Assembly: GCF_902459465.1 (NCBI RefSeq)
Contig: NC_047078.1
Coordinates: 3,209,691-3,273,690 of the forward strand
DNA length: 64,000 bases
Direction of reading: 5' to 3'
Source: Asterias rubens
Lineage: Eukaryota > Echinodermata > Asteroidea > Forcipulatida > Asteriidae
A model generated the notes under the pieces. That model was not told where the DNA came from. It did not search any database and worked only from the letters and a program-made list of their open reading frames with translations. Made by a program: the position numbers and the translations under genes. The first letter of the stretch is position 1. Each line of letters opens with the position of its first letter. Of this stretch, positions 25,701 through 36,800 are shown piece after piece.

Positions 25701-28700
25701 AATTCAGCTCTTAGCTGCGAGTAAGGATGATTAGCCCCCCAAATTATTATTATTTAATTATTATATTTTATTATTATTAATATTAAAACAGAGACAAGGT
25801 TTCAGACCTGTCTCTACCTTATTATTGTGCATACCCAATAACCATAGTCTGTTCCCCTGTGGCTATCCTGTCAATACACAGTTGGGCTCTGGCATGTCTG
25901 GGGGTCAATTCAGTAAAATCTCACGCATAGCTGGCCTCTGAACTTGGCATCTCTGTTTGATTGGTTGAGAGGGAAAAATCAATAATTCAATGGCTGCCTT
26001 TTGCTTTTTTATTTTTCCTCAGCATGTTGTTTCCTCTTTAGGCCAAACAAAAATTTAAAAAAAGTTGATCTTCCCCGCCCGCATCCTTTTTTGGAACACG
26101 TGCAACCGTCTGTTTCATAAAATAATATTAGTGAATGCCTATACCAGCAAATCTTTTTAGTGTAATCCGACCCTCTTAATAGTGTTAACACAGGTCCTCA
26201 TGCAACAAATAGGTTTAAAAAAGTGTGCGATGGGTTCAAACTGAAGAATTGGTGGCCTGTTTGATTTGAAATACTAAGTGGCCATCTTGAACAAAAATAA
26301 TAAATAATAAATAAAAAGGCCCTCATCCTCCTCTTTTTTGAAAAATCCGGACGATCAACTGATATTTTTTTTATTTGGCCTTATCTTATCCTTTGAAGCT
26401 TCATAGATGTGGTTTCTGAATAGTGTGACATATGTGCCAAGTCACAATTGCTTGTCTTTTAATATAAGAAATGCATTTATAAATTTGTCATAATCTTTAA
26501 AGGTGGAAAAATATTTTCAATTTGATTTAATTGTTTGTGTTTTTCTTTCTTTCCAAGCTCAATACTAGAGCTGCAGAGTGTATTCGTGCATTGGACTTAC
26601 TAATCAGGATGAATAGCGGTGAACGAGTAGTCAACTCACTCGATGATCAGTTTGATGCAACCATGTTTAAGGTAACATTTCTAGGGCGAATAAGAGTAGC
26701 TATAAATATAAATACATGTATGTATGGGGTGTCGTGGCGAGCAGTTTAGAGCACCGAATTCAAGCTCTGCTGATTCTGTTCAGCGGAGTGAGGGTCCCAA
26801 TCCCGGTCGTGACACTTATGTCTAAGATGATTGACTTGTACATAAGAGTAATATAGTAACACTGGGTTCTTATACCTTAACACACCCCTTGCATGCCTAG
26901 GGGCGTATTAAAGCGCATAGCAGGGGCCACAGCTGGCTTGTGCGTAAAGCGCTCGCCTCTCACCAAGGTGACCCTGGTTGGGTACCTAGCCAGGGCCATA
27001 TGTGAGTTGAGTTGTGTGCTGGTTTTCTGCTGTGCCACAAGGGTTTTCCAGAACATCCGGTTTTCCCCCCTTAGGAAAAATCAAACACTTTCGATCTCAG
27101 GCTGTGCTCCGTGGTCATAATGGGTTGATGTGGCTGGCTGCCAAAGGCGCCCTTTCTAGCCGCCCAAATTATCATTGTTATTTAAGGGAGACCGACAACA
27201 TAGGCCTACATAGCCCAGTTGGTAGAGCGCCGGCACGTTAATCAGGACGTCTAGTCTCGTTAAAATCTCAGACTAGTAAATCTTTCTTTGTTCAACCAAA
27301 AGTTAGTATTCTTTTGAGTTACATTTTTTTGTTTACCCCTTTCTTTTTTTTGTGCTTCTTGACTCTCTCTCTATTCATGTATTTCCACTTTACTGCATAT
27401 GTTACACTTAGTTACCTGTTCATGTTTGTTGCGATGAGTTGTTATTAAGGGAATCAATGTGTGGTAAAGAAGTTTTCAACTAGTGGTTTAATCCCAACGA
27501 GGCCTGGTTCTTGATAATTTCACCGAGACAAAGTCGAGGTAAGTTATCAAGAACCAGGCCTCGGCGGGTTTAAACCACTACTTGAAAACCGATTCAACAC
27601 ACTTTGATTCACATTCATAAATACCTTTTTGGTCAAAAAACATCAACACTTTTGGTAAAAAAGTAACATAAATGCAAAAGTTATAATAGTTCAATGATTT
27701 CTTTCAACACAACACCCCTCCAGCTATGAAATGGTAAGGCCCTCCGCCGCCCTCAGGTAAACAACTCCTTATAAGGGAATGCTGTGGGCGTCGCGCGTAT
27801 CGCGTGATTTGGCACAACATTGCTCTCGACCAATAGGAATGAAGAAATTGTCTTATAAGCACAGGTGCAAGCAGGCGTGTCACGCCCATGTTTCAACTCT
27901 TTTTACTGGTCATAAACAAAGGTTTATACACACCCACGTGACGCGCTCTCCACCAATAGGAATAGCGAAACTGTCTGAGGTGTTTATGAATTAGCCTTCA
28001 AGAACAACTCTGCTAGGGTCAAAATGTCAGGCCATTAACTACTTTTTGCAAATTACGTTTGAATGATAAATATTTTGTATTGTTGCAGAACGTGATGAAC
28101 GTCGACAAGGTTGGGATTTGTGGGCATTCATTTGGAGCTGCGACATCTATACTCACTTTAGCAAAAGACAAACGATTCAAGTAAGTGTAAACAAAATGCA
28201 GTTGATTAAATGCATGTGCATTATAATCGGTTTTCAGTTTGATATATACAATTTTGCTGCCTGTGCATTTTTGATGAATTTTAATGAGTTTTTCATAAAG
28301 TGTATATTTGTAATTGAATATTTTTTATGTCATTTGAAATAGACAGAATTGTTTTGTACTTAATTTGCGTCATCTTTGTAGGTTTATCTGCACTTCTGGG
28401 TTATCTACAGTCTTGTTCTGTTGTCCTATTCTATTTCATTAGTTCTTTCAACGCACTGTATGTGTGCGGCTTGGAAATTAAATAAACAACTAATCAATTT
28501 GTTAAATAATTGTTCAGGTGTGGGGTAGCATTGGATGCATGGCTGTTCCCTGTGGATAAAACAAGTTATGCCGATATTGAACAACCTGTGCTGTTAATAA
28601 ACACTGAGAAGTTTCATTGGCCGGCAAACATCGCCAAAATGATCAGACTGGTGCCTGACTTCAACCAACCCACCGATGATAGGAGAATGATAACGATAAG

Positions 28701-31700
28701 GTAAGGTACAAGACTGGCAAAGTCTCTAAAATGAACCACTTATTTACATTGTATAGTCATGTTTTTCATATAAACAGATGACTAGGGGGATAAAAGGTTG
28801 TGCGCATATGCACATTTAAAGTTGTTTTATTGGTAAAGTGTAATATCATTCTTATTACTAGCGGCCATGACACCCGTCTGCTGGTGGCAGTTGATTTGGG
28901 TTGATAGCCAAAATCGATTAAAGACACTGGACACTATTGGTAATTGTCAAAGATCAGTCTTCTCACTTGGTGTATCTCAACATATGCATAAAATAACAAA
29001 CCTGTGAAAATTTGAGCTCGATTGGTTGTCGGAGTTGCGAGATACTATGAAAGGAAAAAACACCCTTGTCCCCTGCTTGTGCTTTCAGATGCTTGATTTC
29101 GAGACTTCAAATTTTAAATCTGAGGTTACTTCAGAGGGAGGTCTTTCTCACAATGTTTTATACTATCATTATTAACCTCAACCCATTATTCATTACCAAG
29201 TACGGTTTTATGCTAATAATTATTTTGTGTAATTACCGATAGTGTCCACTGCCTTTAAGTGTACCCCTCACCTTGAAGTGGCCGTCTAACCATGTGATGC
29301 TAGGTGATCTTTCATCAAAATAAAAAAAAAGTTAAATAAAATCAAGTGATGTTTTCTCCTGAATCCCCATCCGTGACACTTGTGTCCTTAAGCAAGACAA
29401 TTAAACCATTGCTTCGTCCTTTGTCCCATGTGTTTTGTGACGCATGTAAAAGAACCCAGTGCCCTTATTGAAAAATAGAAGGGGTTTGCCCCGGTGTTCC
29501 TGGCTGTGGCTGCTGTATGCGCTGTAGCACCTTGTAAACTCTTATAAAGTGCTACATAATTGGGTCTCAGAATTCTTAACTTCAATAACCATCTTTCTGT
29601 ATATACTAAGCGCCTTGAGTACCTTGTTTGGTGGATATGTGCACTATACAGGTATAAGACTTTGATATTAAGTTTATCACTAAAAATAAAATCTTCACTT
29701 TTTAAATCTTTAACAGGGGAACTGTTCACCAGAGTCAGACTGACTTCACCCTTTTGTTCCGATCCTCGATGTCCAAATGGATGGGGTTTGCAGGAACGCT
29801 GGATCCCAAGCTGGGCATGGAGATCAATCTAAACGCTACGGTTGCCTTTCTCTCTGCTAAACTTGGTGAGTGTTTTTCCAATCTTTTGTTTGTTTAGATG
29901 ATCTTAAAGCCAGTGGACACTATTGGTAAATGTAAAAGACCAGTCTTCTCACTTGCTGATAAAATAACAAACCTGTGAAAATTTGAACTCGATTGGTCAT
30001 CGGAGTTGTGAGATAACTATAAAAGAAAAAAACACCCTTGTCACACGAAGTTGTGTGCTTTCAGATGCTTGATTTCGAGACCTCAAATTCTAAACTTGAG
30101 GTCTCGAAATCAAATTCGTGGAAAATTACTTCTTTCTCGAAAACTACTCCACTTCAGAGGGAGCCGTTTCTCACAATGTTTTGTACTATCAACCTCTATC
30201 CATTACTCGTTAGCAAGTGAGGTTTTATGCTGATAATTATTTTGAGTAATTACCAATAGTGGCCACTGCCATTAAATGGAATTTGCAGTAACGCCTTGTG
30301 TGTATCTGCTTGCTAGGTAGATTATGTTCTTTTGAGAACTTGTCTTGCTTTTATATGCTACTACCACGGAGTAGATTTTCAGAATTCGGGAGACTTCTCT
30401 ATTTCTGCTAAGCAATATAAACTATTTCTGTGCTTAGGTTTTATGCTTACCTGCTTTTTTTAAATTGGGCCCAGGGCACTTATGTAAATGACCAATGGCC
30501 AATTTCATGGCTCTGCTTACCGTAAGTAGAGAATCGGCGCTTACGGAAGCAGGGAATTATGTGCTTACGGCAAGCGTATTTCACGAGTTAGAAGAGATTT
30601 TTTACTTCTGCACGTGTGTACTCCACGTTACTAGACATTCTACGCTTACAAGGCTAGCGCAGAAATTTGGCGCTTGCACGTAAGCGGGGAATTGTGATCG
30701 AAAGATAATGATATTATTTGTTTTTCTTTTGTCCATTTTAGGGCTGCCATACAACAAGGACTATGACAAGATCCTACTGGGTGAAAATAAACACATCATA
30801 GTCGGCACCAACATCAAGCTTGACCCAGACAAGGTATTAGAAACTCAGGCTAGTCTATAAAAACAATCAACATTTCTAGATTGAAAGGCAGTGGACACTA
30901 ATGGTAATTACCCAGACCAAACCTCTGCTCATGGATATCCTCCCACAATTGGCCAGGCTCTCGTCCACTTTTTCATTATAGTAGAAGTGGCGTCTATATG
31001 TGATAGGATATTATACAAATAATGAATGTTTGTGAGTGCAATGGTGCGAATATGTTCATGAGTTGAAAGATGGAATGTTCTATTCAACGAGGCGGAGCCG
31101 AGTTGAATGGATTATTTCATCTTTCAACGAATGAACAAATTTGAACTATTGCACGAATGAAAAACATTCATTATTTATATTATACACGTATAACATCTAA
31201 GTAGATCTTTGTAATTTTGATTGGAGATACAACTTTCAAAACAAACAAAGTGTAGGCCTACAAAATTTCTAATTGTGAAGTTACAACCGTTTCTTTTGGG
31301 TCGGCCTGTTTGACAATGTGCGTTCTGTACAGCTATTTTGAGACACGCAGTTGCCGAATGCTAGTATGTGCCTTGCATAGAGCTGTATAGCTCTATGGTG
31401 CCTTGTTACCAAAGATACGCGCACGCAGTCATGTTTTTTGCTCAGCGTGCAATAGTACTTTTTGGATGGAACGAAAAATGCACGCTGAGTGATGTAGCGT
31501 GCAACAGTACTTTTATTTGCTAACACGTGCGCACAATTCTCCAATCTGCCTGGGTGTTATATAATAGACAATGTTGAACTACAACTAGAACGCACACCTC
31601 TGTAGTTCAATTATGTCTAAGTTTTAGTATACCTACACTAGTCACTGGTCTGATGGTCTAAAATAGTTGACAAAAATTTCAGGCCACTGGTTTTTTAATC

Positions 31701-31889
31701 AACTGACAAACAAACTTGACTAATTAATCAGTTGGGTTCAATCGTTTTGTCATAAATTATTCTCAGTTACTATTAAGACAGGTGATGTGGAAAACTTTCT
31801 TGAAAAACAAATTTTAGTCGTCGGTGATTTTTTACAGTTCTTTCTTTGGTTTTTTTTCTCTCCAGGTTTTTCTGGACATGTTAAAATAA
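22787..31889 (+). CDS. PAFAH2: PAF-acetylhydrolase, cytosolic PAFAH2-like serine lipase (10 exons, 410 aa)
   Basis: Exons: 22787-22887, 24303-24466, 24754-24919, 25433-25580, 26558-26671, 28089-28180, 28518-28700, 29717-29865, 30742-30833, 31866-31889. The family hydrolyses the sn-2 acetyl or short/oxidised acyl chain of phospholipids such as PAF. Seen: FLRLFYP (about 36-42), FSHGLSG (113-119), EHRDKSA, the lipase elbow GHSFGA with nucleophile S245, ALDAWLFP with D268, and GTVHQS with H327. The Ser-Asp distance of 23 equals that of human PLA2G7 (S273/D296). No signal peptide is seen, and the GxPPxTGxxxVGC start resembles cytosolic PAFAH2, so it is likely intracellular. The PAFAH2 myristoylation glycine after Met is missing (MWPF). 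The last exon is only 24 bases, so the C-terminus is the least certain part; reading through the exon 9 donor would give a different 8-residue end stopping at 30860. An AATAAA lies at 31923. The catalytic core is certain. Confidence 0.93.
22930..23140. mobile_element. MITE in lipase intron 1
   Basis: Ends atagacgatgtgacct and aggtcacatcgtctat. A half-relative (tatagactatgtgacctgtg) is near 19455. Confidence 0.7.
23230..23506. mobile_element. Long palindromic MITE in lipase intron 1
   Basis: Arms ggggtcatttcgtgtcaaat and the imperfect complement near gatttgactaggaatgaccc. The centre is the palindrome tttcagctcca...tggagctgaaa. A 12-13 base G run is near 23472. Confidence 0.7.
23708..24094 (+). 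mobile_element. M1 element, full copy
   Basis: ttaaagacactggacactat ... atagtgtccactgccttaaa. It lies in lipase intron 1, directly after the 23230 MITE region. Confidence 0.85.
24950..25110. mobile_element. MITE of the 'GGGCCCAATTTCATAGAGCTGC' type
   Basis: ggccccaatttcatagagct and agcagctctatgcaattggg are the ends. Relatives: 40779-41004, 56298-56535, and partial ones near 9667, 62210 and 62495. It lies in lipase intron 3. Confidence 0.75.
25590..25745 (+). repeat. SINE 3' fragment (15270 family)
   Basis: aaaatcaaacactttcgatc ... gctgcgagtaaggatgatta matches the 3' half of the tRNA-derived SINE. It starts 10 bases after lipase exon 4. Confidence 0.65.
26728..26835 (+). repeat. tRNA-like SINE head (13575 family)
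   Basis: ggtgtcgtggcgagcagttt and gagcaccgaattcaagctct with a B-box-like segment. The 3' body is missing. Confidence 0.6.
26915..27180 (+). repeat. tRNA-derived SINE (15270 family)
   Basis: Head gcgctcgcctctcaccaagg and gtgaccctggttgggtacct, body cggttttccccccttaggaa, then gtggtcataatgggttgatg. The B box is damaged. Confidence 0.7.
27207..27260 (+). repeat. tRNA-like promoter remnant
   Basis: tagcccagttggtagagcgc is an almost perfect tRNA A-box arm. There is no T-arm or B box, so this is a SINE head, not a tRNA gene. Confidence 0.5.
27457..27610. repeat. Foldback repeat in lipase intron 5
   Basis: Arms gtttaaaccactacttgaaa and tttcaactagtggtttaat plus gcctggttcttgata / tatcaagaaccaggc; the loop contains a small acaaagtc region. 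Confidence 0.7.
28918..29259 (+). mobile_element. M1 element with reduced centre
   Basis: ttaaagacactggacactat ... gatagtgtccactgccttta. Part of the hairpin and the following block are deleted. It lies in lipase intron 7. Confidence 0.85.
29345..29670 (+). repeat. SINE body and tail (13575 family)
   Basis: gacacttgtgtccttaagca ... gcgccttgagtaccttgttt, then gtgcactataca. The tRNA head is missing. It ends about 50 bases before lipase exon 8. Confidence 0.65.
29905..30276 (+). mobile_element. M1 element, full copy
   Basis: ttaaagccagtggacactat ... aatagtggccactgccatta. The central hairpin aaattctaaacttgaggtct is intact. It lies in lipase intron 8. Confidence 0.85.
31009..31565 (-). mobile_element. 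Inverted copy of the 3039-3548 element
   Basis: Runs from atattatacaaataatgaat to tgggtgttatataat. Same palindromes (ttcaacgaggcggagccgag; gcgtgcaatagtac) with many substitutions. It lies in the last lipase intron. Confidence 0.75.
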
Positions 31890-32160
31890 TATCTGATATG
31901 TAATTAATTTAAACTAAATTGTAATAAATTTATATATTTTTGATGAGAAATTTGTATGTCTTATTATCATACATGATATAGTTTATATATTAAAGTAACC
32001 TTAACTTTTACAGGTCATGTTTTATTTTAGGTTTTTTAAATAATTTATTTTACTTTAATGTAAGATTTATTATTTCTGGAGGCATTGAATGGTACATTTT
32101 ATGAGACCATAACTACTGTTTGTGTCATGTACACACTCCGCTTCAGAGCAAATTAGTGCG

Positions 32161-32290
32161 AGACTTTGGAATGCTAGGTGGCAGCAGATTTATCAGATAA
32201 ATTTCCATTGTTTACGGTAGTTCTGAACATGCGCACATTTCTGCGTACAGTGGATTTACCTGATAAGTCTGCTGCCACCTAGCGTCCCAT
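32161..32290. mobile_element. AGGTGGCAGCAGA-ended MITE
   Basis: agactttggaatgctaggtg and tctgctgccacctagcgtcc are the ends; the middle includes catgcgcacattt. Other copies: 49554-49692 and 53409-53542. It lies about 270 bases after the lipase stop. Confidence 0.7.
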
Positions 32291-32516
32291 AAGTAAGATC
32301 CTGTAACTAATAATTTTCTTGTGTAAGTCATGTACGTAAGTGCAAAAAGAAAACCCTGAAGGAAAATAAACTGCCGAATTGTATAATGAAAAGGTTTGAT
32401 TAGTAAGTAAATTATTTCAAGTTGAAGGAGTTTGGAGTTATTAACCTCATGTAGCATTTTGTTGTAGACAGGCGTCAATTAGTGTGATAAACCGAAAGTA
32501 AACTGGCTTTTCAATA

Positions 32517-32690
32517 ATATAATAATAATAATAATAACCGTTTTTATATAGCGCTTTTCACACCCGGAGGCATCCCAAAGTGCTTCACATTATTATCCCT
32601 GGTCACTGGGCCTTAAATTGCTCCTTAAACCATCTCAGCTCCCTGGTGGGGAGTATGCAGCCTGTGCAACATTAATACGCACTACTCCGG
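32517..32690 (-). repeat. SINE (42545 family), reverse orientation
   Basis: (aat)n then ccgtttttatatagcgcttt ... ctcagctccctggtggggag, the complement of the tail and body at 42545-42830. Confidence 0.7.
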
Positions 32691-33817
32691 TAATTTCATG
32701 GGTTGTTAAATCTGCAAGGTTCTTGATGAATTTGATTGACATGTTTGAAGTCAGAAATAGCTGTCAGTGGCTGTGGTTGTCAACAACAATACATCATACT
32801 CAAGATGATGGACTGTACTCTAAAAAAAAAAGTTCAGAAAAGCCAATCTTCATTTAATGTGGATCTTTTAAAGTGCTACTAATGTCATTCAGGCGTTAAA
32901 TTTTGGTTCTAAAAAAAGGAAGCTCGGGGCGAGTGTTAGACAACTTGTCAAGTTCTGTATTGCCAAGTTTTGTTTTCCCCTTGCTCCTGGTAAAATTTAA
33001 ATCGCGATTTGCCTTTTTCATGTTTTCGTCCATATCTTCTTCGATAAGCGATGTAAAACAATTTCCCATTGTTAGTAAAAACCATTTTCTTATTAACATA
33101 ATTAACCAAATTCAACATTTTCTTTAACTTTTCAATTACTTCAAACAACTTCCATAATAAGTTGCATTGTTTTCAACAAATTCAACACAAAATTTGAATA
33201 TGTGTACAATCGTAGCAATCTTATTTGTTTTGCATTTACATGTATGGTTTCCAGTTTTCCAACATAGCTAGTAAAAACTCCAGTAACCTTTCTTCATTGC
33301 AGGCTGATAATTCCCTGATCAGTGCATGCGTACCAAAGTACACAAACACGTGGTTATAAGGACATCCTCAAAAAGAAAGGTTGAGACTTTGTAAAAAAAA
33401 TGTCCACTTTTTCCAGTGCATCAAGACCTATCTGCTGTTAAAATGCTCGCATCTTGCAAAGAAATTCACTAGGCCTATAGAACGGTTCCTAATTGGCTAA
33501 CAGTGGAAACTTGTTAACAAATCAGTGTCTCAAACACACTGGTGACATCAATATCACACACAACATCCTCAAAATAGAGAGTTTGTGAAAAGATTGTTTG
33601 CAAGTGTATACCTACCCGCTTGTTATAATGGCAAATCTTGCTTGGAAAGTCACGGGTCTATTAAACAGTTCGTAATTGGCTCACTGGAACTTTTAGACCA
33701 ATCAGTGTCGAAAGGCATTGATGACGTCAATCGCACGCTCAACAAAAGCCCGTCCAGAATTGTGTATTCTTCATACGAGCTTGTTGCCGACTCCGAGCTC
33801 CATTTGTAACAGCAGCC

Positions 33818-36800
33818 ATGGCAACGTTTTCTTCGTGGTGTGGGTTGACAAATGTGCAGAAGATAACAATACTGATTTTCCTCCTTCAGTTGACACACTC
33901 GGGTAAGTACAGTATCTTAACCAATGTATTTCATAACGTGGTGGGGTTTAATTATCTTGCGAGTTCCAATGTACATTGATGTAGTTTCTCTTCGCCTGTT
34001 CTCTTCCTTGCTCTATGTTTAAAGATGCTATGTCAGATTTTTGGCCGATTCGACCCAAAAATGTTGATTTAAAATTCAATAGGTATTTTGATTGGGGTCG
34101 AGAAAGTTACAAGCTTTCATTTGAGCCATTGCTCGAAAAAGTCCGCCAATTATTAGTAGCAGTGAAATAAAGTGCTCGGGATCCCGACAATATATCACGT
34201 GACCAATTCTTATGTGTTTTATAAGAAACGTTTTTAAAAAATTCATGGTTCCTGACTATTAAAAGTAAAAGTTAAACTTTTTTTCGTTAGAGCGGGTGAT
34301 ACTCTTTAAAATACCATTCACTAAAAAAAACCTATTTTATAATGTTTGGGGCCAAAAATCTGACATAGCATCTTTGAAGCCATTGGACCATTTCGGTAAA
34401 CAGTGTTGTCCAAGGCCCACACTTTGTGTACCACAACTTCTATATCAAATAACAAACCTGTGAAAATTAAGCCTCAATCGGTCTACGGAGTCGGGAGAAA
34501 ACAACGGAAAAACCCACCTTTGTTTCCGCGCTTCGCCGTGTCATGACATGTGTTTAAAATAAATCCGTAGTTCTCGTTAACGAGAATTTATATTGTTTTG
34601 CTGTTTTCTCAAAAAGTAAAGCATTTTATGGAATAATATTTCAAGAGAAGTCTTTCACCATTGCCTTCTGTAAACCCTGTAAGTTATTTGTAAATCTGTG
34701 AACTTTTTTTTTTTTCTGAACCGAAAGGGTCCAATGGCTCTAAAGGCACTGGCCACCTTTGGTAATAGTCAAAAAACAGTAGAGGCCTATTCTCACTTGG
34801 TGTATATCGCAACATTAGGCCCTACAGTATGCATGAAATAACAATTAATCTGTGAACACTTGGACTCGATTGGTCATTAAGAGAATAATGAAAAGAGTGT
34901 GTTATACTATCAACAGCTCTCCAATGCTCGTTACCAAGTAAGTTTCTATACTAACAATTATTGTGAGTAATTACCAAAAGTTATGCCTTTAATTAACTGT
35001 GTCATTTCTTTGACATCAACTTTAACGAAATGTATAAAGATTGTTGTTAGTTTGTGTGGTATTGTTGTTCTAGAAGGGTGATTGAGAGCGTAATGATTAC
35101 ATATCAATTTCGAGCTTTCATAATAATTTGATTTCAAGCGAATAAAATTGTTTTTGAGCATTCAAAATAGTTTCGAGCGAAATTATTTCGCAATAAATTA
35201 TTTCCGACTTTTGCAATACTTTTAGAGCTCTCGCAATGATTATTCTCAAGTATAGGTGAAATGAGATATTTTGAGTGTCAAAAATGATTTTGAGAGCATG
35301 AAATAAAATTAAAATACAATGATTTTGTTCGACCTTTTGGAGGGCTAAATGTATAGGGCTAAGAGGGCACACTTGTTTTTAGTGTTTCCAAGTTGATCCA
35401 ACGGTCATATTTCAGGTACCAGCTCGATAGTCCGAATTAAGGTTCGATGGTCCGAAGATTCGTTTGTCCAAAGGTTTGTTAGTCTGAAGGTTCAATAGTC
35501 CGAAGGTTCGATAGTCCGAATTGACAATAAGGTCTGATAGTCCAAATTGACAATAAGGTTCGGTTCGATTCGGGCTATAAGAAATTTTCGTCGATTCGGA
35601 CAACTGAAACCTTCGGACCAGTGAACCTTCGGACAACTGAAACCTTCGGACCAGTGAACCTTCGGATCAATGAGCTACGACTAATGAACCTTCGGACTAT
35701 CGTATCAAATGTTCGGATTAATGAACCCTATTTCATTTTCGGACTAATGAATGTTATGGGAAATTTGTGCGTTCCGACTACAAACCTTCGGACTATTGAA
35801 CCTTCGGACTAACGAACCCTCATACTATTAGGCGGACACCATAATTATTTTAAGGCCTATGTGGTTGCAAATACGTTTCTGTTTTATTTCATTTATTTTG
35901 TTATCAATTTCACTGTGGGTTCATCAATACTGTTTCTTAAATCAGAAATTGTTCACAACTTGTTTTTTTATTTACTTGTCCATCCTCGAGTGGTGTTCTA
36001 AATTGACTGGACAACACATTTTTTAAGGAGGGGGGGGGGCGGGGGAGCGTAGAGTCTTAGCACTTAATGGCGTGGGATCCATGAGCTAGCCTTGCTCATG
36101 GCAGTCGCAGTATTCGCTCCGAAAAGACGTCGCTGTAAACCCACCCGTATACCCTGTGCGTGGTGCGTGCGATCACACCGCATGACCAACCCGTATACAC
36201 ACTGTCACATCGTACGACTACTGTGCACACAAGCAATACGCACTCGTACCACTAACCTGACGGCCTCCGCATGCGGATAGTGTACGGGGGCATCGTGTCG
36301 TGATCGTGCGATTACGCACAGTGAATACGGGTGGGTTTTTATACAGCGGCGGTCTTTTTTCGGAGTGAATAATTCGACTGCCTTGAGCAAGGCTATCCAT
36401 GAGCCTGCCTGTGGATGGGCCCATTTTTAACTCAAGAAAGGTGTTCCGTTAGGATATCACTCCTAAAATTAATAGCAATAAAAAATTAGGTTATAGTAGA
36501 AGGCATTTTTGAGAATCCTTTCACTTCGATGTAATTATAATAATGTGGTAATGGAAAATATATCAATATTTATCTCCAAAAATTTAAATCTGAGACTGGT
36601 TACTGTCAGAAACATTTCTTAGAATGCGTATTACACGGAAATGCTATCACATTTTGAAGTGAAATTTTCACAAAATGTATGTTGTATAATATCTACTTAA
36701 GGATTAAAGACACTAATTGGTCATTACTCAAAACAATTGTTAGCATAAAAGCTTACTTGGTAACAAGCAAAATGAAGGGCGGTTGATAGTACAAAACATT

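Noticed and set aside
30051-30233. Small open frames such as MCAFRCLISRPQ... seen several times
   Set aside because: They recur in many places (for example 20361 and 36854) because they lie inside M1 elements; they are not genes.
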